DNA from: Lichenostomus cassidix
Taxonomy: Eukaryota > Chordata > Aves > Passeriformes > Meliphagidae
Length of the DNA: 64,000 nucleotides
Assembly (NCBI GenBank): GCA_008360975.2
Contig: CM039193.1
Coordinates: 6,624,501-6,688,500, forward strand
Direction: 5' to 3'
The translations under genes and the position numbers were made by a program. Shown piece after piece: positions 1-50,226 of the stretch (its first letter is position 1; the number at the start of each line of letters is the position of its first letter). A model generated the notes under the pieces. That model searched no databases. It had not been told where the DNA came from and was given only the letters and a program-made list of their open reading frames with translations.

Positions 1-755
1 TGCCATTTCAAGGAAAAACAGTTTAGTTACAAAGCATTCAGAACTTGGGTAAGCCATATATTCAACTCTGCAAAATATATAAAAGATGCATACTTCTTTT
101 AAACAGACATTTAACAAAATGTAGTGGCAGAAGTCGAGAAGTTCCATTTACACAGTCCAGACATTTGGTAGTATGAAACTGCTTATCCATGCACTAAATT
201 ACGGATGGATGACTCAGTTAACTGAAATAATAGTAAAATCTTCTGAAACAGAAAGGTATAACCAAAACAAACGTTCTGAAGAGTCACAGACAGGCAGTTT
301 TGAAAATTTAGGTGCAATGTTACATGCATGGATATACAGAATAATCTGTAGAAATCATAGTAAAACACTTCCGTTTTTCACCAAAATGCAGAAGGAAATT
401 CAATTATATTATGCATATTAAATACTACAGACTTGAGGCTACAAAATGCTTCTACCATCTTAACACATACAAAACTACCATAAAGTTATCTCTACAGTAC
501 TACAACAGCGACTCCAGGTCACCAGCGAGGAGCACATCCCCTGTGTCTGGCTAGTCAGGGAAAGAAAAGGCCAACTCCAGCCCACTGGCCACCTCCCATC
601 TGCCAAAGGAGGTGGGCTTAGACCTTCAATGGACATTAAACACTGTGTTGTAGTATTAATTGATGTAGAACCCTTAAAATTCTGGCGCCACTTAAACTTG
701 AGACCTGTTAAACTCCCTATATGTGAGGGACACAAGAACTTGCGCTGCGTGAACC
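1..755 (-). other. SYNPR: SYNPR 3' untranslated region (partial, runs off the window start)
   Basis: This is the sequence downstream of the SYNPR stop codon on the sense strand. I found no AATAAA or ATTAAA in the sense direction, so the polyadenylation site probably lies beyond base 1. The part nearest the stop (about 475-755) is of mixed composition, and the distal part (1-475) is AT-rich. The open frames here are short and resemble nothing I know. Confidence 0.75.
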
Positions 756-40175
<39,420 letters not shown>

Positions 40176-40188
<13 letters not shown>

Positions 40189-40247
40189 TTACAAAAGGAT
40201 TTATAATCCAACTTGCGTCTCCTGAAATAAAGCAAGGTTTGTCTCAT
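40176..40247 (-). other. Upstream ORF overlapping the SYNPR start codon
   Basis: On the sense strand an ATG at 40247 opens a 23-codon frame that ends at a TGA inside the SYNPR coding start, out of frame with it. It matters only if transcription starts above 40247. If so it would be expected to reduce initiation at the main ATG. It would be removed if the acceptor-like site at 40222-40223 is used. Confidence 0.7.
40222..40236 (-). other. Splice-acceptor-like site before the MCMVIFAP codons
   Basis: The sense strand reads CTTGCTTTATTTCAG|GAG, a plausible pyrimidine tract plus CAG|G. Use of it would make a 57-nt internal exon, 40165-40221, with 33 nt before the ATG. This competes with the idea that the exon is a true first exon. 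Confidence 0.45.
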
Positions 40248-40279
40248 ACTAAAAATAAAGGCTCCCAAAAGCTTCTCAC

Positions 40280-40280
<1 letters not shown>

Positions 40281-40326
<46 letters not shown>

Positions 40327-40340
40327 AGGGAGGGAGAGGG
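40281..40340. repeat. (GA)n/(GGGA)n microsatellite, pyrimidine tract on the SYNPR sense strand
   Basis: About 20 GA units (40281-40320) are followed by GGGA-type units to 40340. On the sense strand this is (CCCT)n(CT)n, about 95-150 nt upstream of the MCMVIFAP start codon. Such tracts are common near promoters and can form H-DNA. Just before an exon they can also act as polypyrimidine-tract protein sites. Confidence 0.95.
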
Positions 40341-40368
40341 AGCAAGCGAGCACCAGCTCCTTGCCTCG

Positions 40369-40377
40369 CTTTTTATG
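40369..40377 (-). promoter_or_regulatory. TATA-like box for the short SYNPR isoform (candidate)
   Basis: The sense strand reads CATAAAAAG, one base from TATAAAAAG, in a setting that turns GC-richer directly downstream. A start site about 30 nt later would fall near 40340, at the edge of the CT/CCCT tract, giving a 5' leader of about 150 nt. This rests on motif and position only. Confidence 0.35.
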
Positions 40378-43225
40378 AAGCAAATAAGGAGAGCAAGAAA
40401 ATCAATGCTGAGAGAAAGTGAGATGATATACCAATCAGGCAGCAGGCTCAGCCTTGTTTGCAGAGGGATGGCAAAATGCTCATATTATTAGATACTGACT
40501 ACACACAGCCTGAGTGGAGAAACCCTTTCCCCTCAGCTAGGGGCTGATTGCTTTGAGGTGCTGCAGGTACCACCATGGTGGGCTAGGAGATGCAGCCCCT
40601 TCCCACCCACTGCCAATGCAGCATCATTTTGGCCCTCATGTGTGCTCCACAGAAAAGAAATTTTGGGATAAGTTGAAAAAAGCTCGAAGGTCCGCCAAAA
40701 TGCTGCCACTTAAAGATTGTCATTAGAGCAGGGCTTTTTCATGGTGGGGTTTGGGGGCTGTTTGGACTCTGCTACATTTCAAGATGCCTTTCACTGCACT
40801 TCAGGCAGCTGCCCTGCAGCTGCAGCAAGGAGCCCATGCAGAAAGGGGAAAAGACCTCTCAGGTCTCCCACACTTTCATGTGTGCTGAGCTCACCCTGTG
40901 CTTGCACAGGACCAGACCTCCAAAGTGTCCTCCTGGCATCTGAGCTTTCGTCCCTTTTTGCGTCTCAGAGAAAACCAGTGGGAAAACCATGGGTTCCTTT
41001 GTGCCAAGAGGGCAAATTTTAGTGCTATCAATCCACCCAAACAAAATCTTTGCTGTACCCCATGTGTATTGGGAGGAGGAGGATGAGCTCAGGCACCTGT
41101 TTGTTGACAGGACACATCAGTGGCAGACAAACATCGCTTCCTTGGGAAGGTGCCACATTTCCTCCCCCCAGCAGCTACACACAGACGCAAACCCCACACC
41201 TTGTCACAGCAAACCTCCTCACAAAAGGGCTTTCAGGCCAGTCCCACATCTCTGCTCTGCATTCAGGATATCAGGAAGAATGGATGCATGGATCCCTCTT
41301 GGCAAGGTCTGCTCGACCCTTATCCCTGCCCCAACACCACTTGGTGTAACCAAGATTAAACCACACTGCGCTGGTTATTGATCAGTGCTGGGCTGATCAC
41401 TGTTTTACCCTCTTCTCTACACAGAACAGCAAACATTTTCAAACACATGAGACATAAGGCAAATTTCCCTTTTATTAGGAGACAGAAGTTACATGCTGGT
41501 ATACAGAAACACCTGTGGGGTGACAACAGTTCTCCGCACAGCAAATTTGGAGCACAATTGCTTTTCCCCAGTGGCTTAGGATTTATGTTATGCAATGACT
41601 GCTGGAATTCACAGGGAAAATCCTGAAGACAAAAGCAAGGAGGTTGAATTCATCTGATAATACAGTTTATCTGTTGGGGGCTGGCACTTCCAGCACAACC
41701 CAGACACAGAGAAGGCTCTGACAGCCCTTTATGAGCATAGAACTCCAGGCCCCTTTCCCACAAGCAGGAGCTGCACTGCCAGGCTGACAGATGTCACTGC
41801 TGTCGGTGTGGCCCTGTGGTTCCAGCAGACACAGCCTGATGCTGGTGGATGCTGTAATGAGGAGATGCTGTGATGCTCAGAGAGTTCTCCAGGCTGAAGC
41901 ACTGCTCTGCTGCGTGGTGCATTTTAACACACACAAAACCAGTCACCAGCTACCTGCACATTGCCTGAGCCCCAGCCATGAAGATTAAACACCACAGCGA
42001 CTCTGGTCTGCAGAGCTGGGCAGCATTTGCCTCCCCCTGCAGCGTGAGCAGCCCTTTGATTCTTTATCAATGCAGGAGCTGCACTCTGCAGTCACGCTGA
42101 CACTCCATGTGGTCAGAAGTGACCAAGGGCCACACAAAACTGACCACCCACTGCATCAGCATGAAGGGTGATGCTGGCTCTCCCACAGCCCTGGGAGCTC
42201 TCCTCCAGCCTGCAGGTGCCTGGGTTGCTCCCACACGCTGGCAGAGGATGCTCAGCTTGCCTCAGCTCCCCAGCTGCTGCATCTCACTGCTGCTGGCCCT
42301 CTTCACTGCATTCAGCTCTCCAGCTGGCACTCAAGCACGCTGTATGTCATGGTGACCAGCCTCTTGCTGCAAGGTGTGACAGTAAGTGAAATGCAAACAC
42401 CTCTCATTTCATTTTCCAGCGAGAAAATTTATTTTCCCTTCCCACAGCTAACAACTGCTTACTCAAACTCACTAAACTCTTCTGAAAACTTTGAAAAACA
42501 TACATTAGAAGAGTTTTGCTGAGCTGAGAGCTGCTGTGTCTCAGGTCTCTAAAATATGTGCCCACTGGGCACCTGTGGGGGATGCAGCTTTAGCCAGAGC
42601 ACAAGGGGTTGGAGCAGATAAAGACTGTCCTGTCACAGACCTCCTCCACACAACACTGCAACACAGACTCTACAGGACACAGAAACCAAAGCCTGCTTTT
42701 TTTCCCCTAACCTGTAACACACTATGAATCCTGTGGATCAGTATTAATGCTGCCGAAAGCCAATGTGCCAGTGATTGCTGACAAGGCAAAACACTTGTCA
42801 GGCTGCGGCAGACCCTGCAGCACTGCAGGCTGGTCCTTCCTCCAGCTTTGTTAGACTCCTGCTCAAAAATTCATCTGAAGTACTGGATGGGGCACCCAGC
42901 ATCACCAAGCACAAGAAGAGCTGCTGCCAACGCCAGCACTGCTATGCCATGTCTCTGTGCTGTATTAGAGCTTTTTACTTCTGATTTTTGAGCTGGGAGT
43001 TTCAAAGCAAAATAAAAATCTTCCTGGGATTTAAGGCCCAAACTACTTTAGACACTACTGAAAAGCAGTACACATCCAATAGATTTGTATCAACTTTGTG
43101 CAAGGTTCAGAGCCAGTGCTGCTGAAAGGGATGCAGTGACACCAGCAGCAGGACAGGCAGCAGCCTGGGGAGAGATTTATCCCTGGATACAGCTGTACTC
43201 AGGAGAGGCATCTGCATGAGGCCAG

Positions 43226-43300
43226 CACAGAATTATAAAAGGGGGAAAAGACCTCTAAGATCACTGAGTCCAACTTAACACAGCCAGGTAAGGGTAGGGA
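43226..43300 (-). mobile_element. CR1 LINE 3'-end fragment
   Basis: On the plus strand ACAGAATTATAAAAGGGGGA is followed by AAAGACCTCTAAGATCACTG and AGTCCAACTTAACACAGCCA. This is the reverse complement of the CR1 3' tail (compare ATGATCTTAGAGGTCTTTTCC). It is a short, diverged copy and the far boundary is uncertain. Confidence 0.85.
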
Positions 43301-43719
43301 CAGGCAGCACCACCCAAGTCCCTTTGGACCACACTACTGCATCAGTGCCCACTCCACATTCGGAAAAGTTAATTAATAATATTAAAGTGTCCATCACACC
43401 TGTGCTGCAGAGAAAGCATCAATCAAGGCAGCAGCGGTGTCCAAGCAGGCTGGAGCCTGGCAGAGGGCTGCAGCTCCAGCTGGGAGAGGATAATCAGCCT
43501 ACCTGGAGCTGCTGCTGTAAACAACTCACCAGCACAGGAAATATTAAGACAGGCTGCCTGTTTGCCAACAGAGATTTTCACATTTCCCTCTCAATCTTTA
43601 TTTAAATTTGGGAAGACAGAAAATTAACGAAGTCTGAGATCTATAACTGGAAACCATTTGTTTTTCTTGTGGAAATGGAACGTTTCCTAATGAACCTCCC
43701 CTCCCCCTGTGCCACTCGG

Positions 43720-43870
43720 ATCCGGATGCAAATATTGCTGCGAGTTTATCAATCTGCGGCTTGTTTCACGCAGTTTGCAATGCTAATGAGTAAACCAATT
43801 TTGACATATTATGTAAGCCAGTTTCTGAAACAGAGATTCTTGGCAGGCCAAATGTAAACACAGACACCCT
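43720..43870. other. Candidate conserved non-coding element with octamer motif
   Basis: This repeat-free, AT-rich stretch keeps several CpGs (CACTCGGATCCGG, CTGCGAG, CTGCGGC, CACGCAG) and contains ATGCAAAT, the POU-factor octamer, at about 43727-43734, plus several TAAT/ATTA cores. CpG retention in AT-rich intronic DNA is often seen in conserved enhancers. Conservation itself cannot be seen here. Confidence 0.35.
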
Positions 43871-43954
43871 CTTGCATCCAATTTAAATGAGCATGTTGCT
43901 GAAAGCTCTAAGGGCTTGGTTCTGTTGACTTATTCCTGATTTACTCCAGTGGAG

Positions 43955-43985
43955 AAAAAAAAAAAAAAGAGGGGGGAAAGAGAAA
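43955..43985. repeat. A14 run with purine-only extension
   Basis: Fourteen A are followed by a G-rich, all-purine stretch (AGAGGGGGGAAAGAGAAAA). It is simple low complexity. Confidence 0.85.
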
Positions 43986-44011
43986 ATTAACAAAAATACC
44001 CCTTCAATTCA

Positions 44012-44161
<150 letters not shown>

Positions 44162-44839
44162 CTAAGGGGGGAGATGACAGCTCTCCTCTCCCTCATCCTC
44201 CCAAGCCAAAATTAGGTCCAGGTAGTGGCCCACGGGTTGGACCAGCCCCAGAAGGTGACTCCTTTCAGCCTCTTGCTCTTCCACCAGAGCCTTGCAGAAG
44301 AACACTGTCCAACAGGGCAGCAGACACAGCCCAAGAGCAGCACCAGCTGTTATGAGCTGGTTGTCCCTCTCACAGGGGCCAGCAGGAACCCAGAACACCA
44401 GGGAAGATTTGTTTTAGCACACGCTGAAAGTTTGCACTTCACCAGTGCACATCCAGGTGTCAAGAGCCCACACTGCTCACTACTGTTGCCCAGCTGGCTC
44501 AAACCTGGTAACACCCCCAGCACAGGAACAGTCAGGCATCTCATTAATGGATTACACCCACTTTTTACAGACTATGAACTTAGCACCAGAAGAAGGTACC
44601 TGCTTTGGATGACAGACTGCAACAACCAGCAGAACAACTTCCAGCAACACAGGGATGAGCTGAAGGTCAAAGGCTCAGAGGTAGAGAGGTAGGAAAAAAG
44701 AGAAGGGATATGTTTTTAAAAGCCCCTGGGGAAAAAAATAAACAAGGCTGTACCAGAGAGATGAACAGGATTTTATTAAAGTGAGGAAGGGAGGAAATCA
44801 AATCTTTCATTTTCACTTTTCCCAGTACCATCTGGAGCA

Positions 44840-44903
44840 TTTGCATCTGCCAAAAGCACAGCACATTTCTTCGACAAGTGGAACCAAATCGGGCAGATGC
44901 AAA
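44840..44903. repeat. 12-bp perfect inverted repeat with octamer-like arms
   Basis: TTTGCATCTGCC at 44840-44851 is the exact reverse complement of GGCAGATGCAAA at 44892-44903, with a 40-base spacer. The left arm lies in ATTTGCAT (POU octamer), and both arms contain the E-box CAGATG/CATCTG. It could be a paired factor-binding site or chance. Confidence 0.8.
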
Positions 44904-46895
44904 CCTGGAGGTGGCCTTTGCCCTGCTATCAGCTCTGGGCACCTCCAGCGTGCTTTAAAACTGCACCACGAGTGTGAGGTTGAACTGTGATGCTCCTGTC
45001 ATGACAGAGAAAAGGAAATAAAATCAGAGACATGCTGTGCTGTGAGGTCGGGCGTGCTGCCGCAGAACATATTTACTGTGTGTGTCAGAGATCCCACCAG
45101 GCACCAGAGCTGCAAAACCATCTCAGATTGAATTCCCTGCACAACATCACAACCAGGATACCATTTATCATACCTGGATCTTTTACATTACACGGTAAAG
45201 GAGAGCAAGAGGAAGAATACTTTTAATCTCGAAGCAAATATCCCACCCCTGAGCTTTCAGTGGTGAGAGCAAACCTGAGAGCTCTGCCCTTTGTGCTGTG
45301 CAGCACTTTCAAGCTACAATCACAAGCAGCCAAAATGCCACACATTTGCTGGCTCATCAAGTTTCACCCTGCAAGTTTAACAACTGTGTATTTCTAAAGT
45401 AATTCACGTTTTTATGCCATAAGAGAAAACTTACTCCTGTCTAGACACAGAAAAAAGGACAGTGCTTGAAAGGAGGGCAGCAGACAAGGAAGCATCACTT
45501 GGGATGTGAACAACAGGGACATGAGATGCCTGTAGAGTCCCAGCACTGCAGGGCAAAAATCCCAGCACAGCAGGGCTGTGGGAGAGAGCAAAGACTGGGA
45601 AGAGAAAAAGCACTGCAGATCTGAGGGACCTCACAGATTTTTGTCCAAGCCCAGCTCTTTGCCAGCCAACAAACACCCCCAGCACTCACACTGCTATCCC
45701 AGCATGGAGCCCAAGGTGGGAGAGAAGCCCAGAATCACAGCACAGCATGGACTCCCAGCCCACCAGGGAGATGAGGGCAGCAAGCCACCAGTGCAGAGTG
45801 ATGCACCACAGCACCTCCCTCCCTCCTGCTTATCTACACCTGGCACATTACAGTAACAGGCAGGCAAATGGGGATTTAATTTCTAACATCTCATTTTTTA
45901 CTGTAATTTTAAATGATTTGGAATAACTCCCATGGTTAGAAGTCCAGCTGTTATTCAGAGTTAGTCAATTTGGAAAGTGCTCACTGTCCATTCAAGCATC
46001 CCCTGGATTCCTCATGCTCAGAGGAGTGTTACTGCCATTCCCTGATTCCTAGTGCTTTCTGCATTTTTTTAACATTGTTCCATTTCTGCATGTCTTAAAT
46101 ACCAGATTTATAACAGAAGAACATATAAAAGAATAATCAGAAGGCCAAATGGATACTGACTGCATGATGAAAACAGCATGAAATAAAAGAGAATCAGATT
46201 ATTTTCTGTTGTAATTTTTATAGCTATTTAACAGGAAGAATGGAAAAATCTAATTACTGTCAACTGTAAGTTTTCAGCTACCCAGCCAGCAGCGCGCTGT
46301 TATTAAACTACTGTATAATTGCCTCTTTTACTCTGCTTCCCACAGAAGTTGTGTTATTTCACTCATAGTTAAACTCATAATATTGGCTTCATAACTAATC
46401 CTGTCAATCGAAATCCCCGGGGGCTGGTGCAAGGATAAAAATAGCAAGGAGTTGTTTCTTCCCTCAGCTTTCTCTCAAAGCCCATTTCTGCAGGCTCTGG
46501 GGCTGCAGCTCAGCAGTGCCACAGACCTTGGCACCCAGCACTGGCATGTGAACACTGCTCCTAGGGCTCTGGCAAAGCACAGAGGGGAGGGACACGTCCT
46601 TCCAGCAGGAAATTCACTGTGTCTGTCCCTGGAAAGACCAGTCCTGCCCATCTCTCCCTCCTGAGCCGAGCAGCTCAGGTAAGGTATTTGATGTTGCATT
46701 GTTGAACCCCACACCTCCAAGTCCCTGCCTATTCTGGGACTTCTTGCCACACTGAGGTTGAGCTGACACTCACAAAGCCTGAGGATACATGACAAGCAGG
46801 GGTTTGCTCCTTCCCCAAACACGGGATGGAGTCTCACAAAAAAACCCAACCTCATCAAGACACCCAGCTACCTGTTCAAGCACCAAAGATACCCA

Positions 46896-46955
46896 CTGGG
46901 ATGTCTGTTGGACTCAAAGGTCTTTTCCAGACTAAATGATTCTGTGCTTCTATGA
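46896..46955 (+). mobile_element. CR1 LINE 3'-end fragment
   Basis: TGTTGGACTCAAAGGTCTTT, then TCCAGACTAAATGATTCTGT and CTTCTATG match the terminal CR1 pattern (GTTGGACTCGATGATCTTAG…CCAACCTAAATGATTCTATG), with a deletion of the ATGATCTT portion. It is very short and old. Confidence 0.85.
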
Positions 46956-49900
46956 GATGAGTACAATTTGTCTATGCACTTATAGGAAACTACAAAAAGC
47001 ACCAGATCTTTAGCTATCCAAATAGCTAAGCTCTATCTGGACCCCTACTTGTTTCCTGCACATTGGACTGATGTCCCTTGCTAATTAATGGCATGGTCCT
47101 TCCCTGGAGATGGCATTGGGATTGCTGGAGAAGACACAGGCAGATCTCCTGCCTCTCTCTTCCAGCATGCTCTTCCTTCCCTGTGGGATACTCCTCTTGC
47201 CCAGGACACAGAGGGGCTAAACTCGCTGTTCAGCTCAGGTTTGGGATGAGGTGATAGGGCTGGAAAGGGTGAGGGAAGATGGATTTGACCTCACACTCAG
47301 CCAGCCCTACAATCCTCATCTCTCTGGAGACAACAACCCTGTGCCAGGGTTGCTCTCTGGTGGGCACGCACAGAAATTGCTGAGAGCTGGCAAGGAAGAG
47401 ACAGGAAACAACACATTTCCCAAAGTGGTGTCCCAGAGGAAGGTGCCCGTGCCAGGAGGGACACAGTGCCAGGGCCCTGCATGCACCTGGACCAGCTCCA
47501 GAGTCATCTCCCTTGCCTGGAGGAGAGCCCCTCCCTGTGCTGGGACTGACACAAGAGCCCAGAGCACACACTGCACCGTCAGGTCCATATGGGAATCATG
47601 GGAGACTGGTTCATCTGAGGAGTTTTTCCTCCTGCAGAGCCACCACCCTGCCTACTGCAGTCAGACAAGTGGTACAGCATCCCAGCCTTCACTCAGCCTG
47701 CTCCTGGAGCCATCCCTGGGATGGACAACAGCAGTGTCCATCAGCCCAGGAGTAAGAGAAGCAGAGCACCAGTTTAAAAATGTGTAAAAAACCTCCTCAC
47801 CCTTTCTCCCAGCCCACAGCAAGGATGAGCCAGCCCCAGCACAATGGGAAACAGCCACATGGGAAACTACTGCTTCCCATGCAAGCCTGAGACACCATGA
47901 CCAGCAGTCCAGAGAGATCCCAGGGTTAAAAATCCCTTCGTGTGCACTGTGAGAGCCCTCTGGGAACACAGCTCTTCCCTGGCTCTGTCCTTCCTCATCA
48001 CTAAGCTTGCTTCACTGATTGAGACAAGAAGATAGCAAAATCGTTTATGCCATGGCCTGTGCTGCCAAACAGCACCATGGTGCTCCCAGGCAAAGCAGTA
48101 GAGCTCCCACCATGTCCAGCCTGGACAGCCCTGGTGTTCCCAAGGGTTGGGGGATTGCCTTGGCTGACAGAGCTCTCAGCAGCCCTGAGACTCACAATAA
48201 ACATGGACCAACACAGTGTTAGATTTCTCACCCATGGTGTTTGTGCAAATGAACCCTCGGGCTGACAGACCTCACTCAGAAAAGCTGCAAAGACCCAGAG
48301 AAACTGTGTTATGGTCAAAGTCACCCCAGTGGTGGCTCTGTCAGTGAGCTGCCATCCCCCTGCCAGCAAGCAGAGCTCACAGCCCCAGCTGTGCCAGGCA
48401 GAGGGAGGACAGAAAAGGGAAGCACCAACACATCAAGGGTGAAGCAAAATCACCAGCATGACTGAGAACTATACCCATGTCCAAGTACAAACAAGAAAAA
48501 CTCAGGCTGCCAGGCACCAGAGAGGCAAAATTTCTTGTTGTTCTTACAAATGTTAGTGATGGCACAGCACACAGAGGAGCTTACAGCAACAAAACAGATC
48601 TGGTGGCATGAGCCAGCCTGCTCAGTGGAGGTGACAGCATATGCCCCCTCTTTGGATGCTCAGCCAGGTCCTCAAGGAGAACATGGCAAAGCAATCACTC
48701 TGATAAACACAGGCCTGAAAATAAACATCCTTGGGGTCTGATTCTTCAAAGCTTCAAAACCTGCTAGGGCTCCTAGTCTTCATCCATCTCCTCTTGACTA
48801 TACTGTTTGTGGTATGTCCATTTAAAATTGTCAGCTCTTCACCCTCAAAGAAGAGGAACATGAGTCCCAGGCTGTCCTATGCTGCTCCTGAAGTGGCACA
48901 ACATGTTTTGATGAATTCCCATCAAACAGCAGTAGATCCTTCAGGAGGAATCTGAAGAAGGAGAGCACAGGCTGTGTAAGCACTGGGTAAATCAAGGCCA
49001 ACCCAACTTTTCCATTTGCACAGTGGTCCAAGCATGCAAGAAAATGTGTGCAGTGTCTCTGTATTCCCTAAATTAAAGTACTATGGATAAAGGGATGAAA
49101 ATGTATTTCAACTGACTCATTGGCCACAGAAAAATGAAAAGGAAGTACATTACTGCTCCTGTAAGTTCTAATTATCAGTGGATTTTAGATGCAAGAGCAA
49201 AGCATTCATCTTGCTACCTATTTTTCATTAATCACAGTTCAATCAAAGAGGCCATCAACCTTCCTAGATGGAAATAATGAAGGAATGCAAGGGCTGTTTT
49301 GTTTGCAGCAGAGACAAAAGCCTTCTCTTTGGCAAATCATTTGCTCCCAGACACATCCAACCCACCAAAAGCTTTCAGCCAGCTGTTAGCCCAAGGCTTG
49401 TTCCCAGATGTGGGGCATCCCTCTGCTCAGGCAATCAACCCACCTAGGGTTGTGCAAATCCTTCCCCTCTACACAACTGCATCCATCATGGGAGCAAAAT
49501 GCAGCAGCTTCTGAGAAGGGCACATCACACCACAGACCTGCCCGTGTGCCAGGGCACAGGAGATATCTATCTGTGCCCATCTCATGCTGCACTCAGCTCT
49601 GTAATAGATGGACTTCCACTCACACCCAAAGGAGGAGATCCCTGCTAACATGACCAGGTGCAGAAGTTTCTCTGAAGAAACTCCACATGGAGAACAAAGC
49701 TGAAGGAAAGCAAGGGCTGGGCAATGTGGTGAAAGATTACACCTCTCCAACTGATGGCCCCAAAAGTGCAAGTGTAGGATGCTGTGCTGGGCACCTCTTC
49801 AGTTCTGTCTGAGACATGCTGGCCACTGAGAGTCACCAGGGTGTCTTGTATTATCCTGATGCTCAGGAAAATCAGCAATGCCCCTAACAGAAAGTAACAC

Positions 49901-50158
49901 AGCCAATGCAAACACCAAGCAACGTCTTACCTGAATCACCATCAGCAGGGCTCTTCCAAACTTGGTCTTCAGGAAGGTCAGGGGGTGAGGTAATGTATTT
50001 CCCCTGTGAATGAAGGTGAATGGTGCATTTTTTAAGTTTCACCTTAGGCAGCCACACAAGTGCTTTAGGTCGACCTTCCCTGTGGATCGCAGAAGACTCT
50101 CCTTGTCCAACCATCAGAGGGTTTCTGTGCAAATCAGCTCACTGTCCTTGGGCTTTTG

Positions 50159-50226
50159 CACATTTTGTGTGTGCAAGATTCAAGTATTTGTTACACATTT
50201 TGTGTGTAATATTCAAGTATTTGTTA
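50159..50226. repeat. Tandem duplication of about 34 bp
   Basis: CACATTTTGTGTGT followed by ATTCAAGTATTTGTTA occurs at 50159-50193 and again at 50194-50226. The copies differ by a small indel in the middle. It looks like a recent local duplication. Confidence 0.9.

Noticed and set aside
1..755. Search for a SYNPR polyadenylation signal in the visible 3' UTR
   Set aside because: No sense-strand AATAAA or ATTAAA is present. Short AT-rich stretches were not accepted as variants.
49924..49980. Donor-like GTAAGA after ATTCAG on the minus strand, considered as the long-isoform SYNPR exon
   Set aside because: No frame upstream of it encodes a synaptophysin-family N-terminus, and the preceding sequence lacks a convincing acceptor or start context.
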